Counted from the first letter of the stretch, positions 1 to 7,435 are shown. The stretch is 35,646 nt of DNA from Deltaproteobacteria bacterium (GCA_016935365.1 JAFGRB010000367.1:1-35646), one strand, 5' to 3'. Notes: a model not told the origin generated them from the sequence alone. Program-made: numbers and translations.

Positions 1-20
1 GAATTGACTTCCAGCAGCGA

Positions 21-41
21 GGGGGCTTTGCGAAAGCCCCC
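21..41. other. Perfect GC-rich hairpin
   Basis: A 9-bp stem (GGGGGCTTT, 21-29, with AAAGCCCCC, 33-41) closes a 3-base GCG loop. It is followed by an A/T-rich stretch (TATAAATA, 47-54) but no T-run, so it is not a standard intrinsic terminator on the plus strand. It could be the end of an upstream gene's transcript, a REP-like palindrome, or part of the leader of the gene at 118. Confidence 0.6.
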
Positions 42-56
42 TGAGATATAAATAGG

Positions 57-87
57 CCTGAAACAAGCGCAACGCGCTTGTTTCAGG
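57..87. other. 14-bp perfect hairpin upstream of exoprotein gene
   Basis: CCTGAAACAAGCGC (57-70) pairs perfectly with 74-87 across a 3-base AAC loop. It lies 30 bases before the ATG at 118 and directly after another hairpin (21-41). There is no T-run after it. A terminator of an upstream gene, an mRNA 5' stabiliser or a dispersed palindrome are all possible; the sequence alone does not decide. Confidence 0.6.
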
Positions 88-117
88 TCTAGTACTCGAG
101 CCCGCAGGGAGGTCGCA

Positions 118-1899
118 ATGCACCGCGTCTTGCCAATCCTCGTCCTGGCGCTCTGGCTCCAGCCCGCCCAGGCCTACTACGACTACGAGAAAGTCGAGCA
201 GATGCTCACCACCGGTCGCCTGGTAGACGTGGCCTGGCACCCGGACGGAGAATACGCCCTGGTGCTCGAGAGCGGCGGGGCGGTGCTCTCGGTCGACGCC
301 AGCGACTGGAGCGTCTCGGTTTTGGAGGATCTGGACCGGGTCAGCCTCGTCGAGCTGAGCTTCCACCCCGACGGCGAGCACGCGCTCATCGCCGCGAACG
401 GCCTCGACGACGAGGGGCAGCTCTACCGCTACGACCACGCCGCGGGCACGGTCGAGCACCTGGCCGACTGCGACAAGGCCGGCGTCAGCCTGCGGGCGGT
501 GAGCTTCGCGCCGGACGGCAGCTGGGCGCTGGTGATCGGCTGGACCCAGCTCTCCAGCGCGGGCGGCATCCTGTACGCCTACGCCTACACCTACGACGAG
601 GTCGGCGAGGTCCACTCCCTATCCATCGACGCGGCCACCAACGCCTGGGGGCCCACCGACGCCGCCTGGCAGCCGGACGGCCAGCAGGCCCTGATCACGA
701 TCGGAGAGAACGACGCCGAGGTGATCGCCTACCGGCTCCAGGCGCCGAGCGAGACCCGCCTGCTGGCGACCGGCTACCGGGGCTCGAACGCCTACAGCGT
801 GGACACGCACCCGATCGACGGCTACGGCCTGGTCGTGTCCTTCAACAACAAGGCCTACAAGTACGACGGCGTCTGGACGGACGCCGGTATCGGGGCCTAC
901 AACATGGCCGGAGTCGCCTTCAACACCGATGGGAGCCGGGCGCTGCTCGTGGGCCGCGCCCGCGCACCGTCCGGATCCGTCGTCGGCACGGTGATCGAGT
1001 TCGTCGACAGCGGCGGCAGCTTCACCGCGGCCGACTTCCGCGACGTCTCCATTCCCGGCTTCGGCTCCGGCGAGTGGCAGGCGGACTCGAACAGCTACTT
1101 GAACGCCGCGGCCTTCCGGCCCGGGCTCTGCGAGGGGCTCATCGTGGGCGCGCACAGCAGCAACCCGCCGCGCGACTCGCCCATCGTCCACTTCACCGAC
1201 ATCCGGGGCGCCGACTGCCTGCAGGCCGCCGAGGACGGGGGCAGCGACGCCGGCGATGCTGGCGCCGACGGCGGCTTGCCCGACGCGGGCGATGGCGAGC
1301 CGCCCGATGCAGGCCCTCCTGACGGCGAGGACGGATCCGGGCTCGACGCCGACGGCGCTGCCGACGGCGACGGGGCGGCCGCCGATACGGGCAGCGACGG
1401 CGGGGGCAGCACCCCGATCTCGTGCAGGTCGGACGCCGAGTGCCCGGCCGGATCGTACTGCGACGGCAGCCACTGCGTGTCGGACTGCACGAGCCACGCA
1501 GACTGCCCGGCGCCCTTGCTCTGCAGCCCGCGCGGGCGCTGCGTGCCGCCCGATCAGGATGCGGGCGTGGACGACGCAGGAGAGGACGGCGGATCGGGAG
1601 ACGCGGCCGGCGACGACGGCGGGAGCGCGACGGACAGCCCCAACTGCACGCCCTGCCGCTTCGACTCCGAATGCCCGGCGGGTCGCTACTGCCGGGACGG
1701 CTGCTGCGTGGCCGACTGCTATCTCGACACCGACTGCCCGGCCGGCTTCACCTGCGGCCCCACCGGCCGCTGCCGGGCCGTCCAGGATCCCGTCACCGGC
1801 TGCAGCTGTGGCGGCTCGAGCCCGGCTGCGATCCCGGTGCTCCTGCTGCTCCTCCTCGCGGGCTGGCTCAGGATCTCAGCACGAAGTTCCAGGCCTTGA
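118..1899 (+). CDS. Secreted beta-propeller protein with Cys-rich modules and MYXO-CTERM-like tail
   Basis: A 593-residue exported protein. A signal peptide covers residues 1-19 (cleavage after AQA). Residues about 36-360 hold at least six WD40/TolB-like blades, each marked by a PDG-x-x-A-L-(I/V) strand motif (HPDGEYALV, HPDGEHALI, APDGSWALV, QPDGQQALI and so on), so a beta-propeller is expected. An Asp/Gly/Ala linker follows (about 375-435), then two Cys-rich modules of the form C-x-(S/F)-D-(A/S)-E-CPAG-x-YC separated by a second Asp/Gly linker. The end is GCSCGG, a hydrophobic helix and basic residues, as in MYXO-CTERM cell-surface sorting tails. The start is supported by GGGAGG at 107-112, five bases before the ATG. 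The last 32 bases overlap the 3' end of the convergent Dabb gene. The ligand is unknown; a surface binding or scaffold role is inferred. Confidence 0.88.
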   Translation: MHRVLPILVLALWLQPAQAYYDYEKVEQMLTTGRLVDVAWHPDGEYALVLESGGAVLSVDASDWSVSVLEDLDRVSLVELSFHPDGEHALIAANGLDDEGQLYRYDHAAGTVEHLADCDKAGVSLRAVSFAPDGSWALVIGWTQLSSAGGILYAYAYTYDEVGEVHSLSIDAATNAWGPTDAAWQPDGQQALITIGENDAEVIAYRLQAPSETRLLATGYRGSNAYSVDTHPIDGYGLVVSFNNKAYKYDGVWTDAGIGAYNMAGVAFNTDGSRALLVGRARAPSGSVVGTVIEFVDSGGSFTAADFRDVSIPGFGSGEWQADSNSYLNAAAFRPGLCEGLIVGAHSSNPPRDSPIVHFTDIRGADCLQAAEDGGSDAGDAGADGGLPDAGDGEPPDAGPPDGEDGSGLDADGAADGDGAAADTGSDGGGSTPISCRSDAECPAGSYCDGSHCVSDCTSHADCPAPLLCSPRGRCVPPDQDAGVDDAGEDGGSGDAAGDDGGSATDSPNCTPCRFDSECPAGRYCRDGCCVADCYLDTDCPAGFTCGPTGRCRAVQDPVTGCSCGGSSPAAIPVLLLLLLAGWLRISARSSRP

Positions 1900-2173
1900 T
1901 CGCGGAGAGCTTCGGCTTCAGATAACCGTCCACGAAGGCGCGGTGATCGGGATGATGCCGGTAGGGCTCCACGTCGGCGATCGTCTCGAAGCGCAGCAGG
2001 AAGGTCAGGTCCCAGTCGGAGGCCGCCCTGGCATCCGCCGGCCAGCCCACCTCGGCCGAGACCACGCCCGGCAGGCTGGACAGCGATGCCTGGCTCTCGG
2101 CGACGATCTCCTTCAGGGCCTCGGCGCCACCGAACTCGGGCTTGAGCTTCAGCAGGACGATGCGTGCGATCAC
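1868..2173 (-). CDS. Dabb (stress-responsive A/B barrel) domain protein
   Basis: A 101-residue single-domain protein of the dimeric alpha/beta-barrel (Dabb) type: an N-terminal strand IARIVLLKLKPEF, a helix, the segment SLPGVVSAEVGW, the strand DLTFLLRFE, then YRHHPDHRAFVDGYLKP near the C-terminus, which is the usual family signature. The start is GTG at 2173, whose GTGA overlaps the nitroreductase stop by 4 bases, so the two are translationally coupled. It is the last gene of the eight-gene minus-strand operon. Known Dabb proteins range from plant polyketide cyclases (olivetolic acid cyclase) and heme-related enzymes to proteins of unknown role, so the fold alone does not give the reaction. 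Context suggests a cyclase or small-molecule-binding role, which is inference. Confidence 0.85.
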   Translation of the reverse strand: MIARIVLLKLKPEFGGAEALKEIVAESQASLSSLPGVVSAEVGWPADARAASDWDLTFLLRFETIADVEPYRHHPDHRAFVDGYLKPKLSAIKAWNFVLRS

Positions 2174-2721
2174 GGCTTGTCTCCATGGACTTCCCGCCAC
2201 ACGATCGCATCCAGCGCCTTGCGCTCGGGCGGTCGGGGAACCGAGGCCGGGCGGCCCAGGGGCACGAGCTCGAGCAGGTCCATCTCCCCGGGCAGGCGGA
2301 GGATCTCGGCTGCTGCGCGGTGATCCAGCAGCCCCACGTTCACCGTCCCGTATCCCAGCGCCCAGGCTGCCAGGCTGAGGGTCTGCACGGCGATGCCCGC
2401 ATCGAACATGTGCCAGTCTCCGTGGACCGTCGCGGGCTGGTCCTTGTAGTAGCCCGCCAGGCCCTTGCGCGCGCAGAGGGCCAGCAGCACCGGTGCTTCG
2501 ACGACGGCCCGGCGGGCCGGGTTGCCGTCGGGCAAGGTCTGCTGCAAGGCCTGGCGGCGCTCGGGATCCTGGACCCGGATCCACGCCACGCACTGCGTGT
2601 TGGCCCAGCTCGGCGCGAAGCGCACCGCCTCGAGTATCCGCGCCAGGTCCTCTTCCGAGACCGGATCGGGCGTGTACTTGCGGACAGACCTTCGGCTCAG
2701 GATGCACTCCAACGCGTCCAT
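2170..2721 (-). CDS. Nitroreductase family flavin oxidoreductase
   Basis: 183 residues, the usual length for compact FMN-dependent nitroreductases. The N-terminal RRSVRKYTPDPVSEEDL is the classic FMN-phosphate-binding start of the family. It is followed by FAPSWANTQ, the middle helix segment DAGIAVQTLSLAAWALGYGT and the C-terminal LVPLGRP strand. Family members transfer hydride from NAD(P)H through FMN to nitro groups, quinones, enones or dehydropiperidine-type intermediates. The substrate cannot be read here. ATG at 2721 with GGAGGT four bases upstream. It lies 23 bases after the SRPBCC gene and overlaps the Dabb gene by 4 bases, so it probably supplies a redox step to the same pathway as the acyltransferase-like genes. 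Confidence 0.9.
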   Translation of the reverse strand: MDALECILSRRSVRKYTPDPVSEEDLARILEAVRFAPSWANTQCVAWIRVQDPERRQALQQTLPDGNPARRAVVEAPVLLALCARKGLAGYYKDQPATVHGDWHMFDAGIAVQTLSLAAWALGYGTVNVGLLDHRAAAEILRLPGEMDLLELVPLGRPASVPRPPERKALDAIVWREVHGDKP

Positions 2722-2744
2722 TTCGACCTCCGCTGGCGCAAACG

Positions 2745-3248
2745 CTACCCGGCGGCGTAGTGGTTGCGGTAGTAGTCCTCCAGGGCGTCGCCCACCCGGG
2801 TGATGTTGCGCCGGATGCCGTCGACCATGCGGCGCTCGATCCGCTTGCCCACCAGGGGCAGCTTGAAGGTCACCTCGCCCTCGATCGATCGCTTGAGGTA
2901 GTCACCGGCGGGCTCGATCCGCCCGGTGCCCTTGGCCGAGAATCGGCTCTGTCCCACGTTGGGGACGTACTCCCAGCTATAGCGATGCTCGGCGAGCCGG
3001 ATCTCCTGCCGCTCCTCGATGATCAGCGTGGGGACCTTGAGGTACTTGCGCGCCTTCTCGGACAGGGTGCGCTCGGAGCGCACGATCCTCGAGACCACGC
3101 CATCCCGCTCCTCGTGGCGCACGACCTCCCGCGCGTCCTGCTTGAGCTTCTTCTTCACCCAGTCGTTGAAGGCGTCGCTGAGCACGATGTCGAAGTAGGC
3201 ATCGAAGGGGATCCGGATGGTGTGCTCGACGTCGAAGCGCATGGTCAC
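2745..3248 (-). CDS. SRPBCC/START-fold (DUF2505-like) protein
   Basis: 167 residues. The N-terminal strand and helices (FDVEHTIRIPFDAYFDIVLSD), the alternating strands in the middle (SERTLSEKARKYLKVP, SWEYVPNVG) and the long C-terminal helix (RRMVDGIRRNITRVGDALEDYY) fit the SRPBCC helix-grip fold. It most resembles DUF2505-like lipid or hydrophobic-ligand-binding proteins. No catalytic residues can be named. Start GTG at 3248 is preferred over ATG 3242 because GGGAGG lies six bases upstream of the GTG. It sits 16 bases after the fifth acyltransferase-like gene and 23 before the nitroreductase. In this context it could be a carrier, aromatase or cyclase-like protein for a hydrophobic intermediate (inference). 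Confidence 0.7.
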   Translation of the reverse strand: MTMRFDVEHTIRIPFDAYFDIVLSDAFNDWVKKKLKQDAREVVRHEERDGVVSRIVRSERTLSEKARKYLKVPTLIIEERQEIRLAEHRYSWEYVPNVGQSRFSAKGTGRIEPAGDYLKRSIEGEVTFKLPLVGKRIERRMVDGIRRNITRVGDALEDYYRNHYAAG

Positions 3249-3264
3249 GACCCACCTCCCGCCA

Positions 3265-4074
3265 TCATACCAGCCTCTGCTCCGGTTCGGCCAGCAGCTC
3301 GATCATGTCGCGCAGAAAGGCCGCCGCCTCGTATGGCTCGAACAATCGCAGATCGAACGACACGCCCACAGACAGCATCTCGCTCCGCGCCTGCCCGTCG
3401 TCGGGATCGACTTGCCTCGTCTCGGGCGCGCAGACGAAGACGTCGGCCACCGCCGCCGCCACCAGCGTCGAGGAGACACGGGTCACCCCCAGGGTGCCCA
3501 CGTTGGACACGGCGAAAGTACCGGTGCGCCGAATCGCCCGTTCGGCCATCCAGTTCTCGACGGCTGGCACGTAATCCTTCAGCCAGGTCATGGGGGTGAG
3601 AAAGGCCGCACCGAAGAACTGCCCGAGCAGCGGCCAGCTCCTGCGCATGCGCACGAGCTTGTCGGCCTTGCGCTCTGCCAGAATGCGGTCCTCGACACAG
3701 CGGGCGGCCGCATCCACGACCAGCTCGTCCAGATCGCGCCGGGCCGCGTCGGAGATGACAGAAAACCCCAGCTTGCCACGCGCGTCGAGCGGGATCCGGA
3801 CGGCCACCGCCTGGTTGTGCTTCGCCCTGCCGCTGGTCAAGTAGAAGTCGTTGAAGTGCGGGTGCCTCTCCAGAGCGCGGGCAGCCGCGCGAAGCACGAG
3901 GTGGTTGACGGTCGCCCGCAGACCGGGCGGGAAGCGGCCGGGCTCGTTGAGCCGAGCGACGTAGCGGGCGAGCTGCGCGAAGCCCAGCCGGGCGAAGACA
4001 TGGCCGGTGGGCACGATCAGCTCGGGTGCGAACTCGCGGATGAACACCCGCCGTTCGGCGATCAAGTCGTCCAT
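3265..4074 (-). CDS. E2-type (2-oxoacid dehydrogenase) acyltransferase-like protein, fifth in array; active-site His lost
   Basis: 269 residues forming one CAT/E2 catalytic-type domain with no lipoyl or subunit-binding domain. The family landmarks are present: NHLVLRAAARAL followed by HPHFNDFY, the strand GTFAVSNVGTLGVT, and a C-terminal SVGVSFDLRLFE helix-cap region. The canonical catalytic signature (D-H-R-x-x-x-D-G) reads D-L-R-L-F-E-P, so the catalytic His is Leu242 and the following Asp is Glu246. On family knowledge this subunit should not transfer acyl groups by the normal mechanism. Start ATG 4074 has AAGGAG four bases upstream and overlaps the previous stop by 13 bases; the frame is open further upstream but only over the preceding gene. 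It may be a structural partner in a mixed trimer (inference). Confidence 0.82.
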   Translation of the reverse strand: MDDLIAERRVFIREFAPELIVPTGHVFARLGFAQLARYVARLNEPGRFPPGLRATVNHLVLRAAARALERHPHFNDFYLTSGRAKHNQAVAVRIPLDARGKLGFSVISDAARRDLDELVVDAAARCVEDRILAERKADKLVRMRRSWPLLGQFFGAAFLTPMTWLKDYVPAVENWMAERAIRRTGTFAVSNVGTLGVTRVSSTLVAAAVADVFVCAPETRQVDPDDGQARSEMLSVGVSFDLRLFEPYEAAAFLRDMIELLAEPEQRLV

Positions 4075-4724
4075 GCCGCTCCTTGCCCGAGAGCATGCAT
4101 CAAGACATCCAGGAAGCGCGACGCCCGCCCCGCGTCGATGAGCTTGTGATCGAAGTCCAGAAGCAGCGGAAAGACCTGCTGCACCTCGCGGTCCCGCCCG
4201 GGCACCAGCTCGCCTGCCGCCAGGACCAGGCGCGCGAGCTGAGGCGCGGCCAGCACACCGCGCCAGTCGCAGATACACAGCGTCGACAGGTCCAGGACCT
4301 CGAGCGCTGCCCGGCGCCGCCCCCGCAGCGCAGACAGCCATGGCAGGTGATCGAGGAGTGCAGCACGCTGATCACCCCCCGATCGCAGCGCGCGCAGGAC
4401 TTCTTCCAGCGGATCGGCCGGGCCGATGCGCGCCAGCTCGACCCAGCGCTGCCCGCCTTCGATACCCACCCGCTGGCCGCAGCCGTCGGGAGGCAGCTCC
4501 AATCGCAGAGCCCCGTCGTAGCGACCCGCAAAAAGCGGATCGGCACCGCAGGCCGCAGCCGCCGCCAGGCAGAATCGGCCGAGTCGTTCGAGCGGGTCGC
4601 CCTGCGACCAGGCGCCAGCGGGCATCTCCTTGCGAATCGTCACCGTGGGCGCCACCCTTCCGGGGCCGTACTGCCGCATCTTCGCCGCGCGGTGTCGAAT
4701 CCGTTCTCGCAGATCCATCTTCAT
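4062..4724 (-). CDS. E2-type acyltransferase-like protein, fourth in array; catalytic motif intact
   Basis: 220 residues, the shortest of the five paralogues. The middle shows PLFAGRYDG (equivalent to PLFN-x-x-F in the others), and LEVLDLSTLCICDW takes the place of the (S/T)N-x-G-T-L-G strand. The C-terminal DFDHKLIDAGRASRFL is a complete E2-type D-H-K-x-x-D-A-G signature (His193, Asp197). Family members use this His as general base to move an acyl group from a thioester (CoA, lipoyl or similar) to an acceptor. No lipoyl domain is encoded. The start ATG overlaps the preceding stop as ATGA (4721-4724). With the first gene of the array, it is one of only two members keeping the catalytic His. 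Confidence 0.8.
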   Translation of the reverse strand: MKMDLRERIRHRAAKMRQYGPGRVAPTVTIRKEMPAGAWSQGDPLERLGRFCLAAAAACGADPLFAGRYDGALRLELPPDGCGQRVGIEGGQRWVELARIGPADPLEEVLRALRSGGDQRAALLDHLPWLSALRGRRRAALEVLDLSTLCICDWRGVLAAPQLARLVLAAGELVPGRDREVQQVFPLLLDFDHKLIDAGRASRFLDVLMHALGQGAAWTT

Positions 4725-5605
4725 GCTCCTCGCCGCTCTCCCGAAGAGACTTCCTCGACGGGGCCCATTGCAAAGCGCTCGGGCTGCTCCAAGTTGCGGC
4801 GGATCTCGTTCAGCAGCCTGGCGGCCGGCCCCGCGTCGCAGACGCGCTGATCGTAGTCCAGGCCCATCGGCAAGACCTTGCGAAAGCCGACCCGGCCGTC
4901 GTCTCCCAGCACCGCTTCCTGCTCGATGGCCATGATGCGCAAGCAGGTCAGCAGCTGTCCGAAGAACAGCATCGCCTTGCAGTCGGCCACACCGAGCGTG
5001 CCGGGGTTCGTGATCACCACCGTCGACGGATTGTCCTCGAGGAAGTCCACCGCCCGCGAATGAAACAGCTCCCGGCTGATCCGTTTGGTGTAGGGGGCGA
5101 TCCAGAACAGCGCGTCCAGAAAGCCCGACTGCTGGAGCTCCTCCATGCGATCGAGCTTTTCGCCCAGCGTGGCCCGGCGGGCCGAGACCAAGCGGTGGGT
5201 CTCGGCCGCCACCTGGCGCAGCGTCTTTCGATCCGCGTCTTCGATCACCACCCGGGTGGCCATGCCGGCGGTGTCCACCACGTTGGCGGCGCAGATGCGC
5301 AGGTGCACCAGGAGCGAGTCCCGGCGGGTGTACTTGCCGTTAAACAGGATGTGGTTGCGAAGCGCGTTGGCGACCGCCTTGGTGATCAGGTGGCTGAACG
5401 TCACCCGGCGAGCGGGATCGCGGTCCTCGGCGTTGAGCCGCTTGCGCAAGGCATCCGCGGCAGCCAGGTCCACGCGCGCCTGCAGGCAGCAGTTGGGATA
5501 CCAGTTCGAGATGTGGAACTTGTTGATGTACATCGTCCGGCGGCGCACCCAACCGTCCAGCTCGCCGCGCGACAGGCTCGGGGGGACACTTTGCGGCCGG
5601 CTCAC
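4721..5605 (-). CDS. E2-type acyltransferase-like protein, third in array; His replaced by Gln
   Basis: 294 residues. It starts with a short arm, then MYINKFHISNWYPN, VTFSHLITKAVANALRNH, LFNGKY, and VVIEDADRKTLRQVA, all matching the core of the 2-oxoacid dehydrogenase E2 catalytic fold. The strand STVVITNPGTLGVADCKAM is the (S/T)N-x-G-T-x-G element. The catalytic signature reads D-Y-D-Q-R-V-C-D-A-G: Gln253 sits where the His should be while Asp257 and the Gly remain. Start GTG at 5605 is backed by GGAGGG six bases upstream and a GTGA overlap with the preceding gene. It probably folds as a CAT-type trimer subunit; activity is doubtful from the missing His. Standalone E2-fold proteins of this general form are common in actinobacteria and myxobacteria but mostly uncharacterised. 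Confidence 0.84.
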   Translation of the reverse strand: MSRPQSVPPSLSRGELDGWVRRRTMYINKFHISNWYPNCCLQARVDLAAADALRKRLNAEDRDPARRVTFSHLITKAVANALRNHILFNGKYTRRDSLLVHLRICAANVVDTAGMATRVVIEDADRKTLRQVAAETHRLVSARRATLGEKLDRMEELQQSGFLDALFWIAPYTKRISRELFHSRAVDFLEDNPSTVVITNPGTLGVADCKAMLFFGQLLTCLRIMAIEQEAVLGDDGRVGFRKVLPMGLDYDQRVCDAGPAARLLNEIRRNLEQPERFAMGPVEEVSSGERRGA

Positions 5606-6579
5606 AGCCCGCCCTCCAGCTGCGACCCGGGTCCACCACCTCGTCGCGCAACTCGGCGTCGCGGCGCCGAAGTCGATGCTCGACGTGGAGAACCACGCCT
5701 CCGCTCGACTTCAGCGCAGCTCCTTGATTTGCGCGACGATCTGGCGTCCCGGTCGAGGGGTTTGAGATCCAGCTGCGACGGGTCCTCGAGCGCGGACAGG
5801 ATGGCGCCGAGGAACGCACACGCCCGATCCAGGCCGACGATCTCCTGGCCGTAGACCAGCATCGCGGGCAAGCGACGCGTCGAGCCGTAGGCCCGCTCGA
5901 CGGGCACGACCTGCTCGTATGCGCTCAGGACCCAGAGCGCGGCCACGGCCGGACGCCGCAGGAAGCCCTTGAAGTCCTGGACGTTCAGCGTGCCGATGTT
6001 GTGGATGCAGAAGTCGCCGTTGCGAGCGCGGTGCGCCTCGAAGCGCGCGTACTGCAGGGAAGGCAGCAGGTAATCGAAGCGCTCGCGCAGCTCGCGGCGT
6101 TTCATCTCGAGCCAGCGGGCACGAGCCCGGGCAGCCGGCGCAGGCTGCGGGTCGTCGGAACGGAAAGGCACGCCGGGCTCGGCCCGCAGCGCCCGGGCGC
6201 CTTGCCGGATGCGCTCGCCCAGCCCGGCCGCGGACAGACGGTCCGCGTCCTCGATGACCAGCGTGCGCGCGAGGTCGCCCGTGTCCACGCTGACGCCCAG
6301 AGAGAGACGCGCCGGGCGCTCGAGCCGATCGCGGCCGTCGAAGGCGCAGGCGAAGAGCGGATCGCGGCCCAGCGCGAGCGCGGTCGCCCTGGCCACGCAC
6401 GCGGTCAGGCTCAGCCCCCGCTCCGCGCGCCAGGTGTCCAGCGCATCGATGCGAGCGCTCATGCGCAGGTTGGCGGCGGCGGCGAAGTGCTCGTAGCGCA
6501 GCCCGCAGACTTGATCCAGGCGCGAGTCGATCCGCTCGGCCAGCACCCGGGCATCTCTGGACAGGAAGTCCCCGCTCAT
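5602..6579 (-). CDS. E2-type acyltransferase-like protein, second in array; active site eroded, unusual Arg/Ser tail
   Basis: 325 residues. Core landmarks are DPLFACAFDG, RTLVIEDADRLSAAGL and the strand GDFCIHNIGTLNVQDFKGF. The catalytic signature is degraded to Y-G-Q-E-I-V-G-L: Gln245 replaces His and Gly249 replaces Asp. Residues after about 275 form a low-complexity Arg/Ser/Pro tail of about 50 residues, unlike the compact ends of its neighbours. An alternative frame gives a helical end (IVAQIKELR) and stops at 5711, so a frameshift near 5740-5750 is possible. Against that, the long form ends in a clean GTGA overlap with the next gene. Start ATG 6579 overlaps the previous stop as ATGA, with GGGGAAGA upstream. 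Confidence 0.78.
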   Translation of the reverse strand: MSGDFLSRDARVLAERIDSRLDQVCGLRYEHFAAAANLRMSARIDALDTWRAERGLSLTACVARATALALGRDPLFACAFDGRDRLERPARLSLGVSVDTGDLARTLVIEDADRLSAAGLGERIRQGARALRAEPGVPFRSDDPQPAPAARARARWLEMKRRELRERFDYLLPSLQYARFEAHRARNGDFCIHNIGTLNVQDFKGFLRRPAVAALWVLSAYEQVVPVERAYGSTRRLPAMLVYGQEIVGLDRACAFLGAILSALEDPSQLDLKPLDRDARSSRKSRSCAEVERRRGSPRRASTSAPRRRVARRGGGPGSQLEGGL

Positions 6580-7367
6580 CGGCTCTTCCCCAGATATCGG
6601 TCCGGATCGTCTAGCAGCTGCTGCATGTGGAAGAGGAAGTAGCCCGCCGCGTCCGTGTCCATCATCTTGTGGCAAAACGGCACCGCCATGGGGACGCGCA
6701 CCGCGACCTCGGGGCCCTGCGCGCCCGGCACGACATCGGTACGGGGAGCCATCACGACCAGCATGGCCAGAGCCGGTCTCAGCAGCACCGCGTGGAAGTC
6801 CTCCGCGCCCCAGGCCCCCGCGTCGAGCACGGTGAACGTGCCCGCCTCGCCGCCCGCTCCGCCCCCGATGCGGTGCTCCAGATGCGGAGCATAGTCGACG
6901 AGCGTCTGCTCCAGGTCGTCCATCAGGCGTCCCAGCCGGCCCGTGCGCGTGCGCGGCGCGAGCTCCACGTGCTCGGGCGGGGCTGCCGAAGCGGCGAGCG
7001 CGCGCAGCCTCTCCGCCATGGCGCGCGGGTCGAGGCGGTCGGCGTGCTCCACGACGACGAACCCCAGCCCGCCCGTCGGTGTGCGCACGGAGACCCGGAG
7101 GTGGATGTCCTCGCGGGGGCGCAGGTCGCGGAAGCCGTCGAAGGCAGCGTTGAACAGCGGCCGCTCCCGGATGACACGGGCGCAGGCCCAAAGCCACAGG
7201 TGCTCGCGGCCGATCCCGTCTCTCGGAGCCGTGCGAGCGAGATAGCGATCGGCGCCCGTGAAGTCGATGTCGACGCGGGTGTGGACCGAGAGCGTCCAGT
7301 TCGCGAAGCGGTACCGCGCAATGCGCATTCGGTAGCGCCGAAGGTGCTCTGCGGGATCGAATTGCAC
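6576..7367 (-). CDS. E2-type acyltransferase-like protein, first in array; catalytic His retained
   Basis: 263 residues and the promoter-proximal gene of the operon. Landmarks are VRIERPLF-like segment RERPLFNAAFDGFRDL, GLGFVVVEHADRLDPRAM and GTFTVLDAGAWGAEDFH, which line up one to one with the other four paralogues. The C-terminal signature is F-C-H-K-M-M-D-T-D-A: the His (233) and Asp (237) of the E2/CAT active site are kept, while the usual Asp before the His is Cys. The start is GTG at 7367, chosen because GGAGAAGG lies seven bases upstream and a promoter-like TTGACC/GATACC pair precedes it. Predicted role is acyl transfer in the cytoplasm. Donor and acceptor are unknown, since neither a lipoyl domain nor E1/E3 genes are nearby. 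Confidence 0.82.
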   Translation of the reverse strand: MQFDPAEHLRRYRMRIARYRFANWTLSVHTRVDIDFTGADRYLARTAPRDGIGREHLWLWACARVIRERPLFNAAFDGFRDLRPREDIHLRVSVRTPTGGLGFVVVEHADRLDPRAMAERLRALAASAAPPEHVELAPRTRTGRLGRLMDDLEQTLVDYAPHLEHRIGGGAGGEAGTFTVLDAGAWGAEDFHAVLLRPALAMLVVMAPRTDVVPGAQGPEVAVRVPMAVPFCHKMMDTDAAGYFLFHMQQLLDDPDRYLGKSR

Positions 7368-7400
7368 GCCGTCGCCTTCTCCGCGCCGTGATGGGCGGAT

Positions 7401-7428
7401 GGTATCGTCTCCTTCGTGAGCCGGTCAA
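7401..7428 (-). promoter_or_regulatory. Promoter candidate for the eight-gene acyltransferase operon
   Basis: On the minus strand TTGACC (7428-7423), a 16-base spacer and GATACC (7406-7401) predict a transcript starting near 7394, about 27 bases before the GTG at 7367. The same hexamer form recurs upstream of other genes in this window (30756, 31395). It lies in or next to the start region of the divergent FHA gene. Confidence 0.5.
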
Positions 7429-7435
7429 GGGGCAC

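Noticed and set aside
619..1497. Minus-strand and other-frame ORFs inside the first exoprotein gene
   Set aside because: They lack ribosome sites and motifs and overlap completely a gene with a signal peptide, repeated blades and a sorting tail.
3265..7367. A complete 2-oxoacid dehydrogenase (pyruvate/branched-chain) complex
   Set aside because: Only E2-type catalytic domains are present, none with lipoyl or E1/E3-binding domains, and no E1 or E3 genes are in the window. Three of five lack the catalytic His.
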